Source: Reclinomonas americana ATCC 50394 (Eukaryota > Jakobida > Jakobea > Jakobida). From it: 64,000 nt of DNA. Position numbers and translations under genes: made by a program. The notes under the pieces are model-generated. The model ran no database searches. It had not been told where the DNA came from and worked only from the letters and a program-made list of their open reading frames with translations. The stretch is from assembly GCA_048213135.1 (NCBI GenBank), contig PS015009.1, positions 1,116,001 to 1,180,000 on the forward strand, in the 5' to 3' direction. Below, piece after piece: positions 24,051 through 32,300 of this stretch (positions within the stretch are counted from its first letter, which is position 1; every line of letters begins with the position of its first letter).

Positions 24051-25743
24051 CAACAGGCATTTTTTGCGCTGGTGTAGGCGCCTGTACCCAGGAGTTATCG
24101 TAACTTTTAAAGTGTGTGTTTTTTAATAACGCTTCCAGTTGAATTTTATGGTCGAGATAGTCTGCCAATGCAGAGAAGGCCGGGCGGTTCTCTTTTTTTA
24201 ATACCAGCAAAGCCGCATTGGAACCCGCTTTCACCGCAATGGGCACACCACCTCCCAGTTCGGCCCAGTGACCGCCCAGTAACAGGTTTTTTACCGGCGT
24301 ACGGTAATGAGCTACGCCATTCATCATATTGCTTTTGCCGGGTTTAGCGCCCATCATCGTTCCGTTCTTATTTCCCGTATAACGCCAATGGGTAACCGGC
24401 GTTGCCACGTCAAAAAACAGGATGTGCGAACGCAGCCCGGGCGCCAGCTTTTCCTCCACCCTTTTAATAACCGTTTCCGCGATCTGAAGTTTCAGCTGCT
24501 CATAGGCTTCGCCACGAACATAATCACCCTTCTCATCTTTGCCTGTTTCCCAGTTGTTGTAGGCGTCCATACAGGCAGGCATGAACAGCATTAATGTTCC
24601 CTGTCCGTCGGGCGCCATGGTTTTATCCCTTTGTGTTGGCGCCAGTATGCTGATCTCCGTTTTACCGGGATCGGAGCCATGGTGATCGTGGAAGTCCGCA
24701 TTTTCATTGGCCAGGTGCACCAACTCTTCTCCAAAACCCAATGCTTCCACGGGGCAATCCAGTGCAATGGATATGGTTACAGCAGAACTGTACAATTCAG
24801 CTTCGCGTAACTTCTTTTTCATTTTACCGGGGATGCAGTGTGCCGGCAGCATTTTCTCGTACAATGTCTCCACGTCGCAGGAGGCGATCACATAGCTGCT
24901 GTTCACTTTGTATTCCTTGCCTTTGTGATGAAACAGCACGCCTTTGCAGGTTCCGTCTTCCAACACTATTTCTTTTACAGCGGCTTTGAAAAATATATCG
25001 CTGTTGTGATAACCGATGGTATGTTGCAGCCATTCCGGGATGACTTGTCCGCCGCCTTTGGGTGGGCTCTGAAAATCGCCATAATAAGCCCAGCCAATGG
25101 GTACCAGGCAGGCCAGCAATTCCGTTTCCGAAGCGAATAACCGGTGCAGCCTGTCGTCTTTAAAGAAACGGTTCAGTCCTTTCCTCAATCCCTGTTCACC
25201 GGTGTACCCGATATACGGGATGAAGGGCAATGCAAAATTCAACAGCCGTATTTTATGATAAGCCCTTTCTGTAAGCGACATCGTTTCTTCCGACCTGAAA
25301 ATGGTATTGAACTGCTGGAGCGAGTAGCCCAGTTTTTTAGCCGCTTTAAAAAAGCGTTCGATCCCTTTTCTTTCATGAGGAAATTCCTTTATCAGCTGAT
25401 CGCGTAACTCGTTGGGATTGTTGGTGAGCAGGTAATTAAAGTTATTGCCCAGATAGCGCCGGATGCTCGTTTGCGGCACGGCCACAGGATGGTCTTTTCC
25501 AAGGAAATCGAACAACCGGTTAACCAGCCCGCCGGGTCCGCACTGGTTCAGCCAGTGAATGGCGGTATCGAAGCGGAACTGTTTACGCCGGAAACCGGCC
25601 AGGTAGCCGCCTGCATGCGGTTCTTTTTCCAGCACACATACAGACAGTCCCGCTTTACTCAGTATCGACGCAGCAGTTAAGCCGCCGATCCCTGCACCAA
25701 TAACCGTCACATCATAGATAGCCCTGGGTTCCGCTTTTTGCAT
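24034..25743 (-). CDS. FAD-dependent CrtI/phytoene-desaturase-like oxidoreductase
   Basis: 569 residues from the ATG at 25743 (an upstream in-frame start at 25779 adds 12 unlikely residues). The dinucleotide-binding motif is TVIGAGIGGLTAASILSKAG, followed by EKEPHAGGYLAGFRR and FDTAIHWL, all typical of the CrtI/carotene isomerase/retinol saturase superfamily. The C-terminal FAD motif is LLLGGHWAELGGGVP. These enzymes reduce, oxidise or isomerise polyene chains, and a second member lies at 49.6 kb, so a role in processing the aryl polyene is plausible. It is convergent to the dar operon and divergent from the antiporter gene. Confidence 0.85.
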   Translation of the reverse strand: MQKAEPRAIYDVTVIGAGIGGLTAASILSKAGLSVCVLEKEPHAGGYLAGFRRKQFRFDTAIHWLNQCGPGGLVNRLFDFLGKDHPVAVPQTSIRRYLGNNFNYLLTNNPNELRDQLIKEFPHERKGIERFFKAAKKLGYSLQQFNTIFRSEETMSLTERAYHKIRLLNFALPFIPYIGYTGEQGLRKGLNRFFKDDRLHRLFASETELLACLVPIGWAYYGDFQSPPKGGGQVIPEWLQHTIGYHNSDIFFKAAVKEIVLEDGTCKGVLFHHKGKEYKVNSSYVIASCDVETLYEKMLPAHCIPGKMKKKLREAELYSSAVTISIALDCPVEALGFGEELVHLANENADFHDHHGSDPGKTEISILAPTQRDKTMAPDGQGTLMLFMPACMDAYNNWETGKDEKGDYVRGEAYEQLKLQIAETVIKRVEEKLAPGLRSHILFFDVATPVTHWRYTGNKNGTMMGAKPGKSNMMNGVAHYRTPVKNLLLGGHWAELGGGVPIAVKAGSNAALLVLKKENRPAFSALADYLDHKIQLEALLKNTHFKSYDNSWVQAPTPAQKMPVATKAN

Positions 25744-25861
25744 TATGGTAAGATAAGTGTTCCCTTCGGGTAAACGCATTTTTATGTCAACAAATATGTG
25801 TTCGTCTCATTATTCCCGAAAAACGATAACTTTAATCGCCTGAAAAGAATCAACCAATTAT

Positions 25862-27307
25862 ATGAGAGTAACGAGGAGTCTCCTGTTTTATGCACTTGCG
25901 CTTGTTGTTTTTGGCTTTATCATTTACTGGATCATACAGCAGGGGCACATCCAGGAAGCGACACGGCCACTGGCAGGCATTCACCCGGTAGCATCGGCAG
26001 ACAGTTTCGATACATTCCGGGTCTCTTTAGGTAAAAATGTACAGCACCCATTGGCTGTGTTGCTGCTGCAGATCATTGTCATCATTCTTTGTGCCCGCTT
26101 CTTTGGTTTTCTTTTTAAAAAAATAGGTCAGCCCGCCGTTATCGGGGAAATCGTAGCCGGCATTATACTCGGGCCTTCGGTTATCGGCTTGTTTTTCCCT
26201 CAATTCTCACAAGTGGTATTTCCTGTTAGTTCGCTGGTCAACCTGCAGTTTTTGAGCCAGGTGGGACTCATTCTTTTCATGTTTGTGGTAGGTATGGAAC
26301 TGGAAGTAAGTGCGCTGAAAAAGCAGGCCTTTGGCGCTTTCATCATCAGTCATATCAGTATTATTGTTCCTTTTGCGCTGGGTGTGGGACTAGCCTGGTT
26401 CTTATACCAGAATTACGCGCCGGTCAATGTTTCCTTCCTGGCTTTTGCCCTGTTCATGGGTATTGCCATGAGCATTACAGCCTTCCCGGTATTGGCCCGC
26501 ATCCTTCAGGAAAAAGGGCTCACGAAATCGAAACTGGGCAGCATGGCCCTTACTTCGGCGGCTATCGGTGATATTACGGCCTGGTTCATTCTTGCCGCTG
26601 TGATCGCGATCGTAAAAGCGGGTTCCTCTGCAAGTGTATTGTACTCGCTGGGTATGGCTGCCGTATATGTGGCGGTTATGCTGATCGGGATAAGGCCGCT
26701 CCTGCAATGGCTGAGCAGGATCTATGACAGTAAAGAACATAAAAGGACGCCTGTTATTGCCATTGTTTTCCTGATCCTGCTGGTATCAGCATATATCACG
26801 GAGATTATTGGCATACATGCACTTTTCGGGGCTTTTTTTGTCGGTGTACTGATGCCTACCAGCTTTAATTTCAGGCACATCGTTACCGAAAAAATTGAGG
26901 ATGTAAGCGTTGTTCTTTTGCTGCCGCTCTTTTTTGTATTCAACGGGCTGCGGACGCAGATTGGCCTTCTCAATGAGCCTTCGTTATGGATCGTCTGTGC
27001 CTGGGTCATCGTTATGGCCATTGCGGGAAAATTTGGCGGAACCGCCATCGCGGCCAAGATCGTAGGGCAAAGCTGGAAAGACAGTCTTTCGTTGGGTGTG
27101 CTGATGAATACCCGCGGACTGATGGAACTGATTGTGCTGAATATCGGCTATGAACTGGGTATCCTGTCGCCGGAAATATTTACGATAATGGTGATCATGG
27201 CCATTCTTACAACGCTGGTAACGGGGCCTGTGCTCGATCTCATCAATTGGTTATTACCGGAGAAAATGGTGGAGAAAGAAGAATTAAGCAGGGAAAACTC
27301 CGTATAG
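25862..27307 (+). CDS. Cation:proton antiporter (CPA2 family)
   Basis: 481 residues, about 13 hydrophobic helices. After a signal-anchor-like first helix there is a typical NhaP/Kef-like core: IGQPAVIGEIVAGIILGPSV, then LFMFVVGMELEVSALK, MSITAFPVLARILQEKGLT and TSAAIGDITAWFIL, with the paired Asp region near GDI expected for ion exchange. Length is on the long side because of an N-terminal extension. No TrkA-type NAD domain follows. It exchanges monovalent cations for protons in the inner membrane. It lies inside the pigment region but is not obviously part of the pathway. A near -7 box TAACTTTA is found upstream. Confidence 0.9.
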   Translation: MRVTRSLLFYALALVVFGFIIYWIIQQGHIQEATRPLAGIHPVASADSFDTFRVSLGKNVQHPLAVLLLQIIVIILCARFFGFLFKKIGQPAVIGEIVAGIILGPSVIGLFFPQFSQVVFPVSSLVNLQFLSQVGLILFMFVVGMELEVSALKKQAFGAFIISHISIIVPFALGVGLAWFLYQNYAPVNVSFLAFALFMGIAMSITAFPVLARILQEKGLTKSKLGSMALTSAAIGDITAWFILAAVIAIVKAGSSASVLYSLGMAAVYVAVMLIGIRPLLQWLSRIYDSKEHKRTPVIAIVFLILLVSAYITEIIGIHALFGAFFVGVLMPTSFNFRHIVTEKIEDVSVVLLLPLFFVFNGLRTQIGLLNEPSLWIVCAWVIVMAIAGKFGGTAIAAKIVGQSWKDSLSLGVLMNTRGLMELIVLNIGYELGILSPEIFTIMVIMAILTTLVTGPVLDLINWLLPEKMVEKEELSRENSV

Positions 27308-27334
27308 GTTTCTTCCAAAATTATACTATGGTAA

Positions 27335-27410
27335 GATACACCGGGGTCCCGTACCGGAGACCCCGTCGGAACCAGGGATCCCTCCTCTCGTCGGGATGAC
27401 ATCCGCTGTG
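27335..27410. repeat. Dispersed hairpin repeat (GGGGTCCC...GACCCC type)
   Basis: ACCGGGGTCCCGTACCGGAG with GACCCCGTCGG forms a hairpin at about 27341-27367 that is related to the hairpins in the long repeats at 7.8 and 10.1 kb. It is followed by CCCTCCTCTCGTCGGGATGA, nearly the same as a word at 37086-37104. The stretch lies between two convergent genes and may terminate both transcripts. Confidence 0.6.
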
Positions 27411-27414
27411 GGTT

Positions 27415-27789
27415 CTACTCAACAGCCTTAAACGCCCCTTTAAATTTAAAATGGATTAGCTCTTCTTTAAATAGCGACGCATTTACAGTAATACTTCCGT
27501 CTTCATTGGTAACATACTTCACGTCCGCGGTTACCTTATTATTTGCCACCGGGTCAATTACCGCCAGGAACTTGATCTCATCGCCACGCGTAAGCAGGTA
27601 GGTCTTCTGCTCCACATGTTCCAGCAATTCCTTTACCATTTGCATCATACAAACACCCGGTACGACCGGTTGATTAGGGAAATGCCCGTTGAATATATTA
27701 TGCGAAGCGTTGATCTCCAGCCCGGCTGTAATACGGGCTTCTTCCTGTTGCAGGGACTGTATGTTGAAAAAATCATTCAGCAGTATCAT
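27415..27789 (-). CDS. FabZ-like dehydratase subunit, His-bearing (Glu lost)
   Basis: 124 residues with a single hot-dog fold. The FabZ signature is NIFNGHFPNQPVVPGVCMMQ: the catalytic His (residue 36, in GHFP) is present, but the position of the catalytic Glu is Gln (residue 50). The second dehydratase-like protein in the operon (37.8 kb) shows the opposite loss, so the two should form one composite active site, like the ApeI/ApeP-type heterodimer of aryl-polyene synthesis. It removes water from 3-hydroxyacyl-ACP. It is the last gene of the 19-gene leftward operon and overlaps the lipoprotein gene by four bases. Confidence 0.85.
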   Translation of the reverse strand: MILLNDFFNIQSLQQEEARITAGLEINASHNIFNGHFPNQPVVPGVCMMQMVKELLEHVEQKTYLLTRGDEIKFLAVIDPVANNKVTADVKYVTNEDGSITVNASLFKEELIHFKFKGAFKAVE

Positions 27790-28403
27790 CGTTCAATCTT
27801 TTTTAAACCGATGTTAAATTCAAATTTGGTATGGGAAATGGATATGCTGTCGGGCATACCATTACTGTAATTTGTCATGACCGCCTGTGTTACCGGCTTA
27901 CTTTTCGAAGCCCTTTCCATCCGGATCAACTGTCTGCCGGTACTGTCGGTGATGTAATGATAAAACCCTTTGGATTGAGGATAGATGAAATACAACATTC
28001 CCTCGTTGCTTTTTACCATCACATCGGCATTGTCCAGCCGGTTCATCAGTACCAGTTCAAAGTCTTTGCGCAGGGTTTTGATCACCGCCTTCCTGTTCAT
28101 CTTTTTGAAAATGTTGTGTACTTTAAAACTGCCGTCTGCCGCGAATTCAAAATCAAAAAAACTGAATCCTGTCTCACTTGTGAATACGATACGTGTACTA
28201 CTGTCTGGCATTTTCTTGAAAAGCAGTAACCCGCTCAGGTGATTACCCACTACATCAATACCCGCCTTATACAAGGCTACATGATATACCGGTTTGAAGG
28301 TTTGCAACTGCACAGGGTCGGCCTGCACGGTTTTAAATCCTTTATAGATCGACGTGCAGGATAACAGAAAAACAATAAGACTACCTGATATCAAATAACG
28401 CAT
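27786..28403 (-). CDS. Lipoprotein of the aryl-polyene cluster
   Basis: 205 residues with a lipoprotein signal (SGSLIVFLLSC, Cys about residue 16). The mature part has many beta strands (HVALYKAGIDVVGNHLSGLL, FKVHNIFKKMNRKAVIKTL), resembling lipoproteins of the DUF3261 sort that accompany LolA- and MMPL-type genes in aryl-polyene loci. It overlaps the LolA-like gene by 23 bp and the dehydratase gene by four, so expression is tightly linked. Its probable task is to help move or anchor the finished pigment between inner and outer membrane. Exact mechanism unknown. Confidence 0.7.
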   Translation of the reverse strand: MRYLISGSLIVFLLSCTSIYKGFKTVQADPVQLQTFKPVYHVALYKAGIDVVGNHLSGLLLFKKMPDSSTRIVFTSETGFSFFDFEFAADGSFKVHNIFKKMNRKAVIKTLRKDFELVLMNRLDNADVMVKSNEGMLYFIYPQSKGFYHYITDSTGRQLIRMERASKSKPVTQAVMTNYSNGMPDSISISHTKFEFNIGLKKIER

Positions 28404-29016
28404 CCGGAAGCGTGGTGTTGAGTTCTTTGTTTACAAATCGGATAACTGTTTCGTCGCCGGAGGGTTCATGCATTTCTATGCTGCCTACACCATAATCTTT
28501 CTTGTCCACTACCAGGTTTACCGTTTTGAACAGTTCTTTCATATTCTTGCCAATAGGAGTCAGCTCTACCATGTAAGCCGCCTTACTTTCAAAAATACGG
28601 GTTTTGAAATCGGGGTTATTCAATGCCGTTCCCTGCATACAATCGATCATAATGCGGTTGATCTGCTGAAACAGTTTGTTGGATTTGGTAGATACTTTAT
28701 TTTCCTTCTGGCCATCCTTTACATAAACCTTGTCTTTATTGATGATCATCAGGTACTGGTAAGGCTGGGTATATTCCATACGCACCTGGCTTTCTTTACG
28801 AAACCAGAATTTGCCTTTGGATGTGATCTTCTCCGACAGCATGGCCAGGTTTTTTTCCTGTACAAAATTGCTTTTGATGGAACTGGTTTTTTGCGTGGCG
28901 GCGGCAAATTGTTCTTTGAACTTACCCATGTCCGTCACTGCAGTATAACCCGGGTATTGCGCTGCAGCAGGCAATACCAGCACAAGGGCAAAAGCTATAT
29001 AGATCAGTTTACGCAT
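28381..29016 (-). CDS. LolA-like periplasmic carrier protein
   Basis: 211 residues, signal peptide LIYIAFALVLVLPAAAQ. The LolA-type core is visible: QEKNLAMLSEKITSKGKFWF, VRMEYTQPYQYLMIIN and DKVYVKDGQ, then a half-barrel of beta strands. LolA-fold proteins carry lipids or lipoproteins across the periplasm in a hydrophobic cavity. Aryl-polyene clusters almost always contain one beside an MMPL exporter, which here is at 51.2-55.1 kb. Thus a carrier for the lipid-like pigment is expected. It overlaps both neighbours (8 bp with the deacetylase, 23 bp with the lipoprotein). Confidence 0.85.
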   Translation of the reverse strand: MRKLIYIAFALVLVLPAAAQYPGYTAVTDMGKFKEQFAAATQKTSSIKSNFVQEKNLAMLSEKITSKGKFWFRKESQVRMEYTQPYQYLMIINKDKVYVKDGQKENKVSTKSNKLFQQINRIMIDCMQGTALNNPDFKTRIFESKAAYMVELTPIGKNMKELFKTVNLVVDKKDYGVGSIEMHEPSGDETVIRFVNKELNTTLPDALFDIR

Positions 29017-29785
29017 AAGGCTGCAAATGTAGCATTTTATCGAGCCTTGTTATGGAATAGCCCTGATTTTTAACTTCTTTTAAGAAATCGGGAAGTATGT
29101 TCAGCGTGGTTGTACTGGTGTCGTGGAAAAGAATGATGCCTCCCGGGCGGATGCCCTTTTTTACTTTCTCCAGCAACTGCTGCTCATCTTTGATAACGGT
29201 ATCCATTGAGCGGAGGTTCCAGCCAACAGGTGTATATCCTCCGCGGATAATCGCTTTTTTCAGGTTGGGGTTCATCACACCGTAAGGTGGGCGGAACAGT
29301 TTGGTTTTTTTACCGGTAACGGCTTGCATCGCATTGTCCATCATCGCTATGTCGGCCGACATTTTCGCGCTGGAGTACATATCAAACCAGAAATGATGAG
29401 AGTAACTGTGGTTGCCGATCACGTGCCCTTCGTCATATACCTGTTTCAGCAATGATTCATTTCCGGGGATGCGGTTGCCGATACAGAAAAACGCGGCCTC
29501 CGCATTATGCGCTTTCAGGATCGCCAGCAGTTCGGGTGTATACTGTTTAGCCGGGCCATCATCGAAAGTAATGGCGATCTCCTTTTTTGCTGTTTGTGCG
29601 GAGCAGATGATGGGCATAAAAAAACCGGACCCGATATTATAGCAACCATAAAATACGATCAGCGAATACACGAATGCGATCAGCACATACCACCAGGGCG
29701 AAACGCCGCCATACATGATATGCCACACCGCAAGAGCAGTAATGCCCAGGCCAAAGACAATATTCGTATTTCGGAAGGTTAACAT
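29009..29785 (-). CDS. Polysaccharide-deacetylase-type (NodB) hydrolase
   Basis: 258 residues. Two N-terminal hydrophobic helices (about residues 5-50: FGLGITALAVWHIMY and WWYVLIAFVYSLIVF) anchor it, followed by a NodB domain: ITFDDGPAKQ holds the metal Asp pair, IGNHSYSHH the two His ligands, RPPYGVMNP and GGIILFHDT the later motifs. All metal-binding residues appear intact. These enzymes remove N- or O-acyl groups from carbohydrates or other substrates. In this operon it could act on an acetyl-type group of a pigment conjugate or on the cell envelope; the substrate is unknown. It overlaps the CLF gene by 7 bp. Confidence 0.85.
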   Translation of the reverse strand: MLTFRNTNIVFGLGITALAVWHIMYGGVSPWWYVLIAFVYSLIVFYGCYNIGSGFFMPIICSAQTAKKEIAITFDDGPAKQYTPELLAILKAHNAEAAFFCIGNRIPGNESLLKQVYDEGHVIGNHSYSHHFWFDMYSSAKMSADIAMMDNAMQAVTGKKTKLFRPPYGVMNPNLKKAIIRGGYTPVGWNLRSMDTVIKDEQQLLEKVKKGIRPGGIILFHDTSTTTLNILPDFLKEVKNQGYSITRLDKMLHLQPYA

Positions 29786-30831
29786 GCCGATACGAGGAAC
29801 AGGCTGTAATGCAGGTTTTGATAATTATTACAGATCAGGATGCGGCGAACCGGCTGTTCAACAGTCGCCAACACGATCGGTATATGCCGCTGTTTGATGA
29901 TATTCGCGGCCAGCCACAAAGCAAATGCTGATGCTGTAGGATACTCGCCGCAAAGTTGTTTGAACCCGGCCGTTGCCTTACCGGTGAAGATCGTTTGCCC
30001 AAACTGGTCAAACCACTGGTCGTGCTGTGCATCGCCATTACGCCCGGTAAGCACGAGGTCCACATCATTAATGGTAAGCCCGTGCCCGGCCAGGAATGCC
30101 ATGATCTTTTCTTCCACTACCTCCTGGCTGTGGGGTTTATAAAAAGTGGTCAGCCCTTCTATCCTGGCATAATCGTTCTCCCCTGCTTCGGCTGATAATA
30201 AAAAGAAAGCGGCGCCCTCCCCATTAACGGTGCCCTTTGCCGCGGGAGATAAAAGGTTGAGACTGGATGCGTTTTCTTTCCTGTACAAGCCCAATCTCGA
30301 CAGTAATATATGACTGGCGCTGGTGATTTCGTCGATGGCGCCTACCAACACATTGGAGGCTTCTCCTTCTTTCAACAGCATCATGCCGTCGAGCAATGCG
30401 CTTTCAAAAGAAAACCCGCGGTGTACAAATGCATTGTTGTAATTGTTGCAATGCAGCTGCAGGGCTATCTGTGCGCCGATGGTATTGTGCGTGGATTGTA
30501 TAAAAGCTGTAGGTGTAAGCAATTCTTCGTGTTGCTCTACCAGTTTAGTGAGGAACACACCTGTATCTTCCAGGCAGCCGTAAGCTGTACCTGTGGTGAT
30601 GGCGTCGGGTGATGTAACACCGCCCTCTTGCAGGCAAGACATGCCTGCGGCCACTCCCATTTTAATGATACGGCTCATACGGCGTATCAGTTTGGGGTCG
30701 ATGAACTCTTTATAGTCGGGTTCAATGCAATTGAGGCGATTGCCGCTATGATCAACGGGTTCGTTCAGCAGCCCCGGGCTGTTGAATGTTTTTTGCGGTG
30801 ATATGCAGGCGGTGGAACGGATGTACATCAT
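29779..30831 (-). CDS. Ketosynthase-like chain-length factor, set 2
   Basis: 350 residues. It starts MMYIRSTACISPQKTF, like the CLF at 23.0 kb, with which it shares order of motifs (AFIQSTHNTIGAQIALQ, GEYPTASAFALWLA). The position of the catalytic Cys reads AFVHRGFSFESAL, so it is His rather than the Gln of the other copy; no condensation is expected. The ATG follows the TAA of the KS gene without any base between them (TAAATG), a sign of strict one-to-one production of the KS-CLF heterodimer. It is the non-catalytic partner for chain elongation or length control. Confidence 0.85.
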   Translation of the reverse strand: MMYIRSTACISPQKTFNSPGLLNEPVDHSGNRLNCIEPDYKEFIDPKLIRRMSRIIKMGVAAGMSCLQEGGVTSPDAITTGTAYGCLEDTGVFLTKLVEQHEELLTPTAFIQSTHNTIGAQIALQLHCNNYNNAFVHRGFSFESALLDGMMLLKEGEASNVLVGAIDEITSASHILLSRLGLYRKENASSLNLLSPAAKGTVNGEGAAFFLLSAEAGENDYARIEGLTTFYKPHSQEVVEEKIMAFLAGHGLTINDVDLVLTGRNGDAQHDQWFDQFGQTIFTGKATAGFKQLCGEYPTASAFALWLAANIIKQRHIPIVLATVEQPVRRILICNNYQNLHYSLFLVSAC

Positions 30832-32031
30832 TTACAATTTTGAAAAGATTAATGATGAACAATTACCGCCAAAGCCGAAAGAGTTAGACAGCACATGTTT
30901 GATATCAGCCCCGGTTACCAACTCCCGTTCAGGAACAAATGGAAGGTCTGTCATTGGCGTTTGTAACCGCAGGTTGGGATATACGATGCCGTGCTGTATG
31001 GCCAGGATAGAGAACACGGCTTCTATACCACCGCAAGCACCCAGTGTATGACCTGTAAAGGTTTTGGTAGAACTCATGCGGGGATAGTGTGGTTCAAACA
31101 GGCGTTTTATAGCTGTGCCTTCCGCGATATCATTGTTCTGCGTGCCGGTGCCGTGCAGGTTGATGTAATCAATATCAGATGGTTGTAATCCCGCTTTTTT
31201 CAAAGCGCCGCTCATGGCCATAAACGATCCCGTGCCGTCGGGTGACGATGCGGTTTGATGATAAGCATCATTGGCATTGCAATACCCGCTGAGTTTACAC
31301 AGTGGTTGTTGTGTAAGCGTGGCTGCCACTTTTTCTGAAACCAGTACTACATAACCAGCGCCTTCGCCCAGGTTCAGGCCCCGCCTGTTCTCATCAAAAG
31401 GACGGCAGAACTCCTGGTCGAGGATCATCAGTGTATTAAAACCGTTAAGTGTAAATTTGGTGAGTGCGTCGGTGCCGCCGGCAATAGCGATGTCGAGTAC
31501 GTTATTCCGGATCAGCCTCGCTGCATAAAATATGGAATTGGCGGAAGAGGAACAGGCGGTGCTGATGGTGGTGATGTGATCTGTAAAACCCAGTGCTTCA
31601 GCGGCCAGTTCTGTGATACTGCCGCATTCATGGTTGACCACATTCCGCATTCTTCCTTTGGACGGATCAGCAGCAAATTCAGCGAAAAAATTCTCTGTTT
31701 TGTCCATTCCGCCCACGCTGTTGGCAGATATAAACCCTTTGCGCAGGTTCGCTATACCGGGAATGGCGGCATGCTGCAAGGCTTCCCTGGCAGCGATCAC
31801 ACTAAGCAGTGCTGTCCGGCTTTTTACCGCAGACAGGCCTGCCATAGCAGCCAATTCCCCGTTGCTGTGTTTTACTTCGGCAACGGGCAGGGTGTTTTTG
31901 TGAAGCGAGTTGAGGAATTGCATGGACCCCATTCCTGCCGCATTGTGCTGTAACGCATCAAGGCAACCGGAGGTATTGTCACCGATCGCCGAAATAACGC
32001 CAGTTCCCGCGACAAAAACAGGTTCACTCAT
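30832..32031 (-). CDS. Beta-ketoacyl-ACP synthase, KS of set 2
   Basis: 399 residues. Opening VAGTGVISAIGDN, catalytic Cys in STACSSSANSIF, His motifs NLHGTGTQN and FTGHTLGACG, and C-terminal NSFGFGGNCSSL. It is a close relative of the KS at 21.8 kb (shared GLNLGEGA and NANDAYH motifs), which points to duplication of a whole ACP-KS-CLF cassette. All catalytic residues are present. It should carry out decarboxylative Claisen condensation on ACP-bound chains, in complex with the CLF that follows without spacing. The ACP gene is 5 bp upstream. Confidence 0.92.
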   Translation of the reverse strand: MSEPVFVAGTGVISAIGDNTSGCLDALQHNAAGMGSMQFLNSLHKNTLPVAEVKHSNGELAAMAGLSAVKSRTALLSVIAAREALQHAAIPGIANLRKGFISANSVGGMDKTENFFAEFAADPSKGRMRNVVNHECGSITELAAEALGFTDHITTISTACSSSANSIFYAARLIRNNVLDIAIAGGTDALTKFTLNGFNTLMILDQEFCRPFDENRRGLNLGEGAGYVVLVSEKVAATLTQQPLCKLSGYCNANDAYHQTASSPDGTGSFMAMSGALKKAGLQPSDIDYINLHGTGTQNNDIAEGTAIKRLFEPHYPRMSSTKTFTGHTLGACGGIEAVFSILAIQHGIVYPNLRLQTPMTDLPFVPERELVTGADIKHVLSNSFGFGGNCSSLIFSKL

Positions 32032-32036
32032 CTTGG

Positions 32037-32300
32037 TTATGCATTCTGTGCCTGGTGAGCAGTAATGTATTCGGCCATGGTTCTTACAGAGCGGAACACT
32101 TTAGGGCCTTCGTCGGCATTCGACAGTTTGATCTTGTAATGTTGCTGCATGAGCACGATCAGTTCAAGGGCGTCGATAGAGTCGAGACCCAGGCCTTCCA
32201 CGAAAAGCGGCTGATCATCGCCGATATCTTCAGGTTTAACGTCCTGCAGGTTCAATTGCTCAATGATCTGTACTTTCAGATCAGCCATTAATTTATCCAT
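32037..32300 (-). CDS. Acyl carrier protein
   Basis: 87 residues with phosphopantetheine site GLGLDSIDALEL (Ser about residue 38). Sequence and order relative to KS and CLF parallel the ACP at 21.5 kb (both have DDQPLFVEGLG or DDEPLFGEGLG ahead of the site). Together with the neighbouring genes it forms the second ACP-KS-CLF cassette. Its start overlaps the end of the KS-like gene by 8 bp. It is expected to carry the growing aryl-polyene chain. Confidence 0.92.
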   Translation of the reverse strand: MDKLMADLKVQIIEQLNLQDVKPEDIGDDQPLFVEGLGLDSIDALELIVLMQQHYKIKLSNADEGPKVFRSVRTMAEYITAHQAQNA

